Shown: one piece after another, positions 1-9,071 of the stretch
Position numbering within the stretch: the stretch's first letter is position 1
Layout of the letters: each line of letters opens with the position of its first letter
Assembly (NCBI RefSeq): GCF_900129555.1
Contig: NZ_FQWC01000005.1
Span: forward strand, 62,001-126,000
Direction: 5' to 3'
Length of the DNA: 64,000 nt
Source: Flavobacterium defluvii
Lineage (GTDB): Bacteria; Bacteroidota; Bacteroidia; Flavobacteriales; Flavobacteriaceae
Translations under genes and position numbers: made by a program
The notes under the pieces: generated by a model
Databases searched by the model: none
What the model saw: the letters and a program-made list of their open reading frames with translations, nothing else
Told to the model about the DNA's origin: nothing

Positions 1-11
1 ACTCATTATAA

Positions 12-977
12 TTATTTTTTATCAGTTGAATTAGGGGTTTCTGCTGGTGCTACGTATGGTTTGTTTTTCTTTCCAAAAAGCGAAACATTTACATAACGTG
101 TTGGATATAAACGAACATCTTGCAATAATAATTCGAGTTCCTTTGAAGTTTTTGCAAGGTTATTATAAAGAGCATCATCGTTTAATAATTTACCTGCAGT
201 TCCTTTTCCAGAATTTAAATTTGCCATAATTCCGTCAACTTTTGCTAAAGTTTGATTTAAATTACGAACTGTTTTTCCAAGATCGGCTTTGTTTAAAGAA
301 TCGGAAATTTTATTGAAGTTGCTGGACATTTTATTAAAGTTTGTCACAACTCCGTTTATCTGGCTTTTGTTAGTATCCAAGATATTGTTGATACTTCCTG
401 AAGCTCTGTGGAATTGTTCCATTGTCTGACTTAACTCAGCCAGAGTTTTCTTTAAATCTTCCTGTCCTTTTTTGTCTAAAACATTGTTTAATCCAGTAAC
501 CAGATTATCAATATTTACAAGCATTTTATTGAGCTTTTCTTCAATTGGTTCAATCTTTCCTCCTAAAGATTCGGTTAATCCAAGCTTTACTTCAGACTGA
601 AGCGTTGCTCCGTCTTCTGCCGGCTCTTTATCTGCAAGATTAGGAATAATTGCAATTTGTTTTCCTCCAATTAAACTAGCAGAATACAAAGATGCTTTAC
701 TTGTTTTAGAAATAGGAAAATCTGTTTTTAATTGAAGTTCAACTAATAATTTTCCAGTTGTTTCGTTGATTGTTATTTTATTTACCTTACCAACTACAAG
801 TCCGTTTATGGTAACAGGTGCCGATTGTGCCAGCTCTTCAACATTATCATACTCAGCATATAATGTTTTATAGTTTGTAAAAAGATCCTTGCCTTTTAAA
901 AAACTGTAGCCCCAGATAAATAATAAAATAGATGCGATGACTAATACAGCCGTTTTAATTTCTCTTGTTAGTTTCAA
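12..977 (-). CDS. MCE/MlaD-family lipid-transport protein
   Basis: A 321-residue protein with one N-terminal membrane segment (about residues 10-27) followed by an MlaD/MCE domain (about 37-115) and a long helical, coiled-coil-like tail. MCE proteins form periplasmic rings that bind and move phospholipids between inner and outer membranes, usually with an ABC ATPase and permease. The tail carries the GTAGKLL motif near residue 260 seen in many Bacteroidota members. It lies 51 nt downstream of the amidase gene on the same strand and is probably co-transcribed with it. The ATPase and permease partners are not in this window. Family assignment is firm; the exact lipid is unknown. Confidence 0.9.
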   Translation of the reverse strand: MKLTREIKTAVLVIASILLFIWGYSFLKGKDLFTNYKTLYAEYDNVEELAQSAPVTINGLVVGKVNKITINETTGKLLVELQLKTDFPISKTSKASLYSASLIGGKQIAIIPNLADKEPAEDGATLQSEVKLGLTESLGGKIEPIEEKLNKMLVNIDNLVTGLNNVLDKKGQEDLKKTLAELSQTMEQFHRASGSINNILDTNKSQINGVVTNFNKMSSNFNKISDSLNKADLGKTVRNLNQTLAKVDGIMANLNSGKGTAGKLLNDDALYNNLAKTSKELELLLQDVRLYPTRYVNVSLFGKKNKPYVAPAETPNSTDKK

Positions 978-1028
978 AATTCTAAGTGTTTGTTACAAAT
1001 TTAGTATAAATATTCGAACTTGTGACTA

Positions 1029-2144
1029 TTATTTGATTGCGTCTTCAATACTGATTTTCTGTCCGTCTCTGTTTGCAACTAAAAAAGCAGCGCCATATCC
1101 TTTATTCTTAGCTTCTTCCAGATATTTTTTTGCAGTTTCATAATTTGGAGTTTCCTGATAGAAATATTTATAAATATTGTTTTCGTAAATCATTGTCACA
1201 TTTTTTAAACCCTTAAAATTTTTAGGCTCTAATGGTGTTTTTTTAATGCTCGCGATAAGCTGTACTTTAAAGAATGTTCCTTTTGGTGCAGCTGGAGCTT
1301 CTACAACTTTAGCTTTTTTTGGTGTCGAAGTATCTTTTACCGGTTTAGCTTCAACCGCTTCGGGAGTTCCTGATCCAAAATATTCTCTTTTGTAGCTCAA
1401 AATGGCTTCTGCAATAGCTTTTGCAATATCGTCCTGTCCTTCTTCTGAATTTAAAATATTTCCTTCTGTTGGGTTAGAAACAAATCCTGTTTCAACTAAA
1501 ACCCTCGGCATGTAAGCTTTGTGAAGAACCATAAACGGCGCTTGTTTTACTCCGCCTTGTCTAATTTTTTTTCCAAGTTTTTCAAAATTATCTTCAATTT
1601 TACTTGCTAACGAAATACTATTATCTAAATATTCTTCCTGCATTAAAGTCATTCCGATCATGGATTCTGGCGAATTTGGATCGAAACCTTCATACTTTCG
1701 TTTATAATCTTTCTCTAAAGTAATTACCGAGTTCTCTTTTTTTGCGGCTTCAAGATTTGATGCTACTTTACTCAAACCCATTACGTAGGTTTCGGTTCCG
1801 TCTGCAGCGGTATTTTTATTGGCATTACAGTGTATAGAAACGAATATATTTGAGTTGGCTCTGTTTGCAATATTGGCTCTTTCGACCAAATCAATAAAAA
1901 CGTCTGTTTTACGAGTATAAATTACATTAACATTTGGATTAAGCTCTAAAATTTTCCCCACTTTTAAAACAATAGCCAAGGCAATATTTTTTTCAATCCG
2001 GCCGCTGTAAACTGCACCAAAGTCGTGATCTCCATGTCCGGCATCAAGTGTTACTTTAAAAACATTTGATTGACCATATGTGCAAAATGACGCTATTGTT
2101 AGAAAAAAAGTAAAGATTACCTTAATTTTGTTTAATCTATTCAT
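1029..2144 (-). CDS. N-acetylmuramoyl-L-alanine amidase (Amidase_3) with C-terminal SPOR-like domain
   Basis: The enzyme cleaves the amide between MurNAc and the stem peptide of peptidoglycan in the periplasm. I start it at the ATG at 2144 because MNRLNKIKVIFTFFLTIASF makes a clean signal peptide; an in-frame extension to 2210 adds only a non-signal stretch. The Amidase_3 domain shows the zinc-site signatures LDAGHGDHDFG, a following RIEKN glutamate and SIHCNA, and the catalytic-glutamate motif LVETGFVSN. A roughly 80-residue C-terminal module (from GTFFKVQLIAS) resembles a SPOR-type glycan-binding domain, after a Pro/Lys/Ala-rich linker. About 371 residues. Divergent from the lptD gene. Confidence 0.93.
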   Translation of the reverse strand: MNRLNKIKVIFTFFLTIASFCTYGQSNVFKVTLDAGHGDHDFGAVYSGRIEKNIALAIVLKVGKILELNPNVNVIYTRKTDVFIDLVERANIANRANSNIFVSIHCNANKNTAADGTETYVMGLSKVASNLEAAKKENSVITLEKDYKRKYEGFDPNSPESMIGMTLMQEEYLDNSISLASKIEDNFEKLGKKIRQGGVKQAPFMVLHKAYMPRVLVETGFVSNPTEGNILNSEEGQDDIAKAIAEAILSYKREYFGSGTPEAVEAKPVKDTSTPKKAKVVEAPAAPKGTFFKVQLIASIKKTPLEPKNFKGLKNVTMIYENNIYKYFYQETPNYETAKKYLEEAKNKGYGAAFLVANRDGQKISIEDAIK

Positions 2145-2225
2145 AAATCTAAAAGTTAATTTTAATAAAACGCAGCTGTTATAATTTTTACAATTGATTA
2201 TTTTTGCCAAAAAATTATATGTAAG

Positions 2226-2257
2226 TTTGACATGTCAAAAAACAAGCCATAATTTTA
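2226..2257 (+). promoter_or_regulatory. Putative Bacteroidota-type promoter for lptD
   Basis: TTTG at 2226-2229 and TAATTTTA at 2250-2257 are separated by 20 nt, close to the Bacteroidota -33 TTTG / -7 TAnnTTTG pattern. The -33 part lies inside a perfect 14-nt palindrome (TTTGACATGTCAAA, 2226-2239). Transcription would begin near 2264, only about 14 nt before the TTG at 2278, which argues against the upstream in-frame TTG at 2194. This is inference from spacing alone. Confidence 0.4.
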
Positions 2258-2277
2258 CAAAAATAGTATTTAAACCT

Positions 2278-4929
2278 TTGCAGACAAACTTATTTAATAT
2301 CGTTTTAATATCATTTTTCCTAACATTGGGATGTGGTAATTTATATTCGCAAGAGATAAAATCTAAAAAAAAGCCTTTACCAGCTGCAAAACAAACAGAT
2401 AAGCCTCAAATAACTCAAAATGACACTATAAAACTAGACACTGTCAGGCCTACCAAGACTTTTTTAGACGGCAAGGTTCGATATAAGGCAAAAGATTATG
2501 CAAAAATCGATCAGAAGAAAAAACTGATTACTTTATATAACGAAGCAGAATTATACTATAAAGATGTTGAATTAAAATCGGGTATAATTGTTTTGAATTA
2601 CGAAAAAGATGAAGTTTATGCCGGAAGAATAAAGGATTCTGCAGGAGTTTTAGTCCAGTATCCCAATTTTAAACAAGGCGCCAGCGAAGTTCAGCCGGAT
2701 TCTATTCGATTTAATTTTAAAACAAAGAAAGCTTTAATTTACAATTCAAGAACCAAACAAGGCGAATTGAATATTAAGGCTGCTATTACTAAAAAAGAAA
2801 ACGATTCTGTTTATTATTTAAAAGGAGCACGTATTACAACGGCACAAGATATTGATAATCCGGAATACTATTTTCAGACTAACAAAATAAAATTTGTTCC
2901 CGGAAAAAAAATCGTAACAGGCTTAACCCAAATGGTTATCGCTGATGTTCCTACTCCATTAGCACTTCCTTATGGATACTTTCCTTTAAGTCAGGAAAAA
3001 AGTGTTTCTGGGGTTATTATTCCAAGCTATAACGATTCTAACACAAGAGGTTTCTCTTTACAAAATGGTGGTTATTATTTTGCTTTAAGCGACAATTATG
3101 ATTTAACTGTTTTGGGAGATTATTATACCAATGGTAGTTACGCCTTGCGGTTTGAATCGGCCTATGCTACAAGGTATAAATACCGAGGAAACGTTAATAT
3201 TCGTTATGAGAATTTAATTAGCAGCGAAAGAGGTTATCCTGATTACTCAAAACAAAATATTTACAATATTCAGTGGTCACACTCAAAAGACACAAAATCT
3301 AATCCGAATTCTACTTTCTCTGCCTCTGTAAATATGGGTAGCAGTAAATACTTTAAACGGTCGATTAACCAGGCCAATATTGGTTCAAATCTAAACAATA
3401 CATTAAGTTCATCAATTTCATATAACAAAACTTTTAATACTATTCCGGGTTCTCGTATTTCGTTAACAGCAACACATCAGCAAAATACGCAGACAGAACA
3501 AATCCAGATGAGTCTTCCAAATCTTCAGGGAAGCATTGATCGTGTTTATCCTTTTGTTGGAAAAGACGGGGTTAAAAAAGGTTTTATTAAAAATATTAAC
3601 CTTCAATATAACGTAACGGGTAAAAACAACATCGTTACTTACGATTCATTATTCTTTAAACCACAGATGTTTAGAGATGCACAAATTGGTATGCAGCACA
3701 CTATTCCAATTAGTACAAACTTTAAAATATTTAAATATTTTAGTGCCGGAGCATCAACTAACTATCAGGAAACATGGGTTACCAAAACTATTGATAGAAA
3801 TTACGATGCAACACAAGGAAAAGTTATAGACAAAACTGTAAACGGATTTGATTCTTACAGAACTTATAATTTAAGTACCAATTTAGGAACCACTATTTAT
3901 GGTACCTTTAATTTTGGTGAAGATAAAAAAATTCAGGCTATTCGTCACGTCATGAGACCGAGTATAACGTATTCGTATACGCCAAGTTTTGAACGATACT
4001 ACGACCATTATACAGTTGACGCAGCGGGTAGAATTTCGACAGATGAATATTCCCGATTCGCAAATGGTGTTTATGGTGCACCCGGGCAAAACAATTCGAA
4101 TATAGTTGGTTTTGCATTAAGCAATACTTTTGAAGCTAAAGTAAGAGACAAGGACAGCACGAAAACTGAACCGAAGAAGATAATGCTTTTAAACAACTTA
4201 AATTTCAACACTAGTTATAATTTTAGCGCTGACGGAAAAAAGACTCTGGCATGGCAGCCGGTTGTGGTAAGTGGTGGAACGCAATTTTTTGACAATAAAA
4301 TGAATGTCAATTTTGGAGCTGTTTTAAATCCATACGCTATTGATAATGCAGGGAACGTTATCAACAAATACAACATTGATAACGGTGGAAGTTTATTTAG
4401 AATGACCAGCGCAAACCTTACTATGAATTACTCTTTTTCAAATAAAGGAAGCGGTAAAGAAAAAAACAACCAAAGCCAGCGTAATGGTGGTCGTAATGAT
4501 GACTTATTTGGAACAAATACTGATTTAAATGACAGCCGAAATAGTCAGTTTGCCAATGAACCGGAAAGAGAAGATGATGCAGTAAGCGAATTTTTTAGTT
4601 CAAAAATCCCTTGGGATATGACAATGGCTTACTCGTTAACCTATACAAATGCTGCTCGTGAGAATAAAATTTCCGGAAATTCAATCATGATTTCTGCCAA
4701 TATGGATATTACACCTAAATGGAAAGGCGGGGTTTCTACCGGTTATGATTTTGTACAAAAAGGGGTTACTTTTACTCAATTCCGTTTTGAAAGAGATTTA
4801 TTAAGCTGGAGAATGGCATTTAACTGGAACCCTATGGGACCAAACGCTAACTGGAACTTTTTTATCGGAATTAAATCCGGTATGCTTAGTGATATTAAGT
4901 GGAATAAACGAAGTACTTCAAATCGATAA
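2278..4929 (+). CDS. lptD: LPS-assembly protein LptD-like outer-membrane protein
   Basis: This is the Bacteroidota version of the LptD translocon that inserts lipopolysaccharide into the outer leaflet. A signal peptide (hydrophobic NIVLISFFLTLGCG) is followed by an OstA/LptA-like jellyroll domain in the first 250 or so residues (TFLDGKVRYKAKDY onward), the PLALPYGYFPL segment typical of the family, and a long C-terminal beta-barrel ending in alternating aromatic strands. The start is uncertain: no ATG is present. The TTG at 2278 gives about 883 residues with a good signal peptide and fits the likely promoter; the TTG at 2194 would add 28 residues. A Ser/Asn/Gly-rich insert lies near residues 740-800. 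Confidence 0.88.
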   Translation: MQTNLFNIVLISFFLTLGCGNLYSQEIKSKKKPLPAAKQTDKPQITQNDTIKLDTVRPTKTFLDGKVRYKAKDYAKIDQKKKLITLYNEAELYYKDVELKSGIIVLNYEKDEVYAGRIKDSAGVLVQYPNFKQGASEVQPDSIRFNFKTKKALIYNSRTKQGELNIKAAITKKENDSVYYLKGARITTAQDIDNPEYYFQTNKIKFVPGKKIVTGLTQMVIADVPTPLALPYGYFPLSQEKSVSGVIIPSYNDSNTRGFSLQNGGYYFALSDNYDLTVLGDYYTNGSYALRFESAYATRYKYRGNVNIRYENLISSERGYPDYSKQNIYNIQWSHSKDTKSNPNSTFSASVNMGSSKYFKRSINQANIGSNLNNTLSSSISYNKTFNTIPGSRISLTATHQQNTQTEQIQMSLPNLQGSIDRVYPFVGKDGVKKGFIKNINLQYNVTGKNNIVTYDSLFFKPQMFRDAQIGMQHTIPISTNFKIFKYFSAGASTNYQETWVTKTIDRNYDATQGKVIDKTVNGFDSYRTYNLSTNLGTTIYGTFNFGEDKKIQAIRHVMRPSITYSYTPSFERYYDHYTVDAAGRISTDEYSRFANGVYGAPGQNNSNIVGFALSNTFEAKVRDKDSTKTEPKKIMLLNNLNFNTSYNFSADGKKTLAWQPVVVSGGTQFFDNKMNVNFGAVLNPYAIDNAGNVINKYNIDNGGSLFRMTSANLTMNYSFSNKGSGKEKNNQSQRNGGRNDDLFGTNTDLNDSRNSQFANEPEREDDAVSEFFSSKIPWDMTMAYSLTYTNAARENKISGNSIMISANMDITPKWKGGVSTGYDFVQKGVTFTQFRFERDLLSWRMAFNWNPMGPNANWNFFIGIKSGMLSDIKWNKRSTSNR

Positions 4930-4954
4930 TTCGTCGACTTAAAATAAATTTATT

Positions 4955-5335
4955 ATGAAAAAAATAATCTTTACAGAAAAGGCTCCAGCACCTATTGGAC
5001 CTTATAATCAGGCTGTTTTATCAGGAAATACACTTTATGCTTCGGGTCAGATTGCTATCAATCCTGCTTCGGGTGAGCTTGTTACTGATAATATTAATGA
5101 CGAGACCAAACAAGTAATGGAAAATATTGCAGCAATTCTTGAAGCTGCTGATATGACTTTTGAAAATGTAGTTAAAGCTACAATTTTTATTATGGATATG
5201 AATAATTTTGGAGCTATCAACACGGTTTACGGTTCTTATTTTAACGAAAAAACCGCTCCAGCACGTGAAACGGTTCAAGTGGCATGTCTGCCAAAAAATG
5301 TAAATGTTGAAATCTCTATAATTGCAGTGCAATAG
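4955..5335 (+). CDS. ridA: RidA family enamine/imine deaminase
   Basis: A 126-residue protein of the usual RidA length. It hydrolyses reactive 2-aminoacrylate-type enamines and imines made by PLP enzymes, releasing ammonia and protecting PLP enzymes. Visible family signatures are APAPIGPYNQAV near the start, LYASGQIAINP around residues 28-38, and the C-terminal PARETVQVACLPKNVNVEI with the conserved arginine. It follows lptD by 25 nt and may share its transcript. Its last 20 nt overlap the 3' end of the convergent mgsA gene. Confidence 0.95.
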   Translation: MKKIIFTEKAPAPIGPYNQAVLSGNTLYASGQIAINPASGELVTDNINDETKQVMENIAAILEAADMTFENVVKATIFIMDMNNFGAINTVYGSYFNEKTAPARETVQVACLPKNVNVEISIIAVQ

Positions 5336-5690
5336 CATCTAATAATAATTGTGCCGTTGCTTCATTTGTTGCCAGCGGCACGTTATGCACATCGCAAACA
5401 CGAATTAGCATATTAATATCAGCCTCATGCGGGTGGCTTGATAATGGGTCTTTAAAAAAGAAAACCATATTTGTAATTCCTTCCGCTACTCTGCCCGCTA
5501 TTTGAGCATCACCTCCTAAAGGTCCTGAAAGCATTCTCTGCGTTTTAAATCCCGCTGCTTCGGCTTTTCCTCCAGTTGTTCCGGTACCAATTAGTTTGAT
5601 TTTTTCATTATGAAGAACAGCTTCATTTTTAATCAAAAAATCAATCAAATCGGCTTTTTTACCGTCGTGAGCAATAATTGCAATTTCCAT
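5316..5690 (-). CDS. mgsA: Methylglyoxal synthase
   Basis: Converts dihydroxyacetone phosphate to methylglyoxal and phosphate, a bypass of lower glycolysis that relieves sugar-phosphate stress. Start chosen at the ATG at 5690 (MEIAIIAHDGKKADL), the canonical N-terminus; an upstream in-frame extension to 5726 overlaps the preceding gene. The protein is about 124 residues. It shows the catalytic-aspartate segment GPLGGDAQIAG and the phosphate/histidine motif SHPHEADI. It follows the GlcNAc-kinase-like gene by 10 nt and sits downstream of pfkA and gapA, consistent with a triose-phosphate overflow role. Confidence 0.95.
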   Translation of the reverse strand: MEIAIIAHDGKKADLIDFLIKNEAVLHNEKIKLIGTGTTGGKAEAAGFKTQRMLSGPLGGDAQIAGRVAEGITNMVFFFKDPLSSHPHEADINMLIRVCDVHNVPLATNEATAQLLLDAIALQL

Positions 5691-5700
5691 AAACCCGGAA

Positions 5701-6552
5701 CTATTGATTAGCGACATGGTAAGCAATTAAACCGTCAATTGGTCTTCTTAATACATTTCCTAATTTAAGCTCGTATTTATCGAATGTTTCCTGTAATTCA
5801 TCTTTTAAATAAAATGCGATAGAACCTACGAAATGCACAGGAACTTCTTTACAGTTATCAAACTGCTTAATATAGTTTTTCACAAAAGATTTCATTCCTT
5901 TGAAAATGATTTTTCTGCAGAATTCTGTGTCTTTATGTTTAATTAAAAACTTTGCAAAAGTTGCTAAATAAGCATTTGGATTTGGCTCTTTATATAATTT
6001 GTTTTTAATAAAATCAGGATCAACGTCGTATTCTTTTTCAAGTTCAACAGCCAATTCCTTAGGCATTTTATTAAAATAGTATTTTCTAATTAATTCTTTT
6101 CCAAAAACGTTTCCGCTGCAGTCATCCATTACGATGTATCCTAATGACTGAACTTTTTGATGCAATACTTTTCCATCAAAGTAACTACAGTTTGAGCCAG
6201 TACCTAAGATAGACACAATTGCTTCTTCTCCTTTTGGAGTTGTTGCATAAACAGCTGCATAAGTATCTTCCTGAACATCAACAATTGCGTTTGAAAAATA
6301 CTCCTGAAAGATTTGTTTTAACCATTCTTTCATTCTGTCTGTTCCACATCCTGCTCCGTAAAAAAACAAGTGCGTTGCATTTTTTTTATTTTGTAAAATA
6401 TCAAAACGGTCGTTTAAACGTGAGATAATTTCCGGACCGTCCAGAATTTCAGGATTTAATCCTAAAGTTTGTGTCGTGAATAATACTTTTCCATTATCAT
6501 CAATTGCAATCCAATCGGCTTTAGTAGATCCACTATCAACTATTAATTTCAT
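5701..6552 (-). CDS. BadF/BadG-family ATPase, probable N-acetylglucosamine kinase
   Basis: A 283-residue ASKHA-fold kinase. The N-terminal phosphate-1 loop DSGSTKADW (residues 6-14) and the phosphate-2 loop SILGTGSNC around residue 115 are clear. Bacteroidota members of this family are annotated as GlcNAc kinases or BadF ATPases; phosphorylation of GlcNAc or a related amino sugar from wall recycling or chitin is the best guess. It stands between gapA and mgsA on the same strand, though a strong terminator after gapA separates it from the glycolytic genes. Substrate is inferred, family is firm. Confidence 0.85.
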   Translation of the reverse strand: MKLIVDSGSTKADWIAIDDNGKVLFTTQTLGLNPEILDGPEIISRLNDRFDILQNKKNATHLFFYGAGCGTDRMKEWLKQIFQEYFSNAIVDVQEDTYAAVYATTPKGEEAIVSILGTGSNCSYFDGKVLHQKVQSLGYIVMDDCSGNVFGKELIRKYYFNKMPKELAVELEKEYDVDPDFIKNKLYKEPNPNAYLATFAKFLIKHKDTEFCRKIIFKGMKSFVKNYIKQFDNCKEVPVHFVGSIAFYLKDELQETFDKYELKLGNVLRRPIDGLIAYHVANQ

Positions 6553-6627
6553 TTTTTTTTGTTTTTTGGATTAGTTTTTCTTCAATAAGTGTATTTTTTA
6601 CATTAATTAAAGAGACAACAAAATAAG

Positions 6628-6660
6628 AAAATCCCGTTACTTTGGTGATAACGGGATTTT
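6628..6660 (-). terminator. Rho-independent terminator after gapA
   Basis: Perfect 12-bp inverted repeat (AAAATCCCGTTA at 6628-6639 and its complement at 6649-6660) with a 9-nt loop and U-rich sequence after the stem on the minus strand. It begins 16 nt past the gapA stop codon. Confidence 0.85.
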
Positions 6661-6676
6661 GTAAAAATATAAAATA

Positions 6677-7705
<1,029 letters not shown>

Positions 7706-7775
7706 TTATTATACTAATTCAAAGTCTAATTTCCTCACAATAAACTTCTTCTCTTTTAAACTTTATTTTATATAA

Positions 7776-8762
7776 TTATGTCGACATAATGTCTGACACT
7801 CTCAATAATTCTCTATCAATTTCAGATTTTCCTTTAATTGCCTGCTCAAGCGGAGTTAAGACAACTTTATCTTCCTTAAGACCTACCATGTAGTTTGATT
7901 TTCCTTCAAGTAAAGATTCTACAGCTTTTACACCAAGACGGCTTGCCAGAACACGGTCGAAGCAAGACGGCGAACCACCACGCTGCATATGTCCTAAAAC
8001 AGAAACTCTTACGTCGTACTCAGGCAGATTTGCTTCAACGTAATCTTTTAATTCGAATACGTTTTTACCAATTTTGTCACCTTCGGCAATAACTACTATA
8101 CTTGATGATTTTCCTGAAGCTTTACTTTTTTGAAGAGAGTCTAACAATCTGTCAAGACCTAAATCTTCTTCAGGAATAAGGATTTCTTCTGCACCAGCGC
8201 CAATACCGGCATTAAGTGCTATGTGACCAGCATCTCTACCCATAACTTCCACAAAGAATAAACGGTTATGTGAGCTTGCAGTATCTCTAATTTTATCAAT
8301 ACAGTCAACAACAGTATTTAAAGCAGTATCATAACCTAAAGTAAAGCTTGTACCGTAAATATCGTTATCAATTGTACCTGGAATTCCCATTACAGGGAAA
8401 TTATATTCTGAATTAAAAACTAAACCTCCGGTAAAACTTCCGTCTCCGCCTATTACAACCAAAGCATCGATTCCGGCTTTTAAAAGATTTTCGTGAGCTT
8501 TTTTTCTACCTTCAGGGGTTCTAAAGTCAACAGAACGAGCCGATTTTAATATCGTCCCCCCTTTATTTACAATATTGTTAACGCTTCGAGGGCCCATTTC
8601 TTTAAAATCTCCTTCGATCATTCCCTGATACCCTCTATAAATTCCTATGCATTCTATATTATGATAAGCACATGTTCGAACAACAGATCGTATTGCAGCA
8701 TTCATTCCCGGTGAGTCTCCTCCAGAGGTAAGAACACCTACTTTTTTTATTGTTTTTGACAT
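7776..8762 (-). CDS. pfkA: ATP-dependent 6-phosphofructokinase
   Basis: Phosphorylates fructose-6-phosphate in glycolysis. The protein is 328 residues, the bacterial PfkA length. Signatures: LTSGGDSPGMNAAIR at the N-terminus, GGDGSFTGG (ATP binding) near 103-111, PGTIDNDIYGTSFTLGYDTA with the catalytic Asp near 125-145, MGRDAGHIA near 170, and LGHMQRGGSPS near 257. First gene of the pfkA-gapA pair, preceded by a long non-coding region carrying its probable promoter. Confidence 0.98.
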   Translation of the reverse strand: MSKTIKKVGVLTSGGDSPGMNAAIRSVVRTCAYHNIECIGIYRGYQGMIEGDFKEMGPRSVNNIVNKGGTILKSARSVDFRTPEGRKKAHENLLKAGIDALVVIGGDGSFTGGLVFNSEYNFPVMGIPGTIDNDIYGTSFTLGYDTALNTVVDCIDKIRDTASSHNRLFFVEVMGRDAGHIALNAGIGAGAEEILIPEEDLGLDRLLDSLQKSKASGKSSSIVVIAEGDKIGKNVFELKDYVEANLPEYDVRVSVLGHMQRGGSPSCFDRVLASRLGVKAVESLLEGKSNYMVGLKEDKVVLTPLEQAIKGKSEIDRELLRVSDIMST

Positions 8763-9071
8763 TATTTAAGTATTAAAGTTGTAAAATTAGCAAACATTCA
8801 CCAGTTTTCTCGTTATGTTTATTATAAATTAATAAAATCTGTTAAATTCAAACGTTTTCGTTAATAAGTTTTTTGATACCAAAAATTTCATTTAAAATAA
8901 TAAATACCCCTTTTTTTAATTAATTCCTTAAAAATAACAATACCCAAATGAAGTGTTATAAAAATCTAAGATTTAGTTCATTAACCGTTTGAAACGAAAA
9001 TTGCTAAATTTAAGCATAAAAAAAACCATTCGTCACATCGAATGGTTTTTTTATACTATTTTAACAATATG
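8763..9071. other. 309-nt intergenic region between pfkA and tamB
   Basis: AT-rich non-coding stretch upstream of pfkA. It carries the tamB terminator (9019-9052) near one end and presumably the pfkA promoter. I see no ORF, repeat or recognisable RNA element. Confidence 0.6.
9019..9052 (-). terminator. Rho-independent terminator after tamB
   Basis: Perfect 14-bp inverted repeat with stem core CCATTCG, a 6-nt loop (9033-9038) and flanking A and T runs, 20 nt beyond the tamB stop codon. Confidence 0.88.

Noticed and set aside
2194..2277. TTG at 2194 as the lptD start
   Set aside because: It adds a non-signal stretch and lies upstream of the likely promoter; the TTG at 2278 yields a proper signal peptide. 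Not fully excluded.
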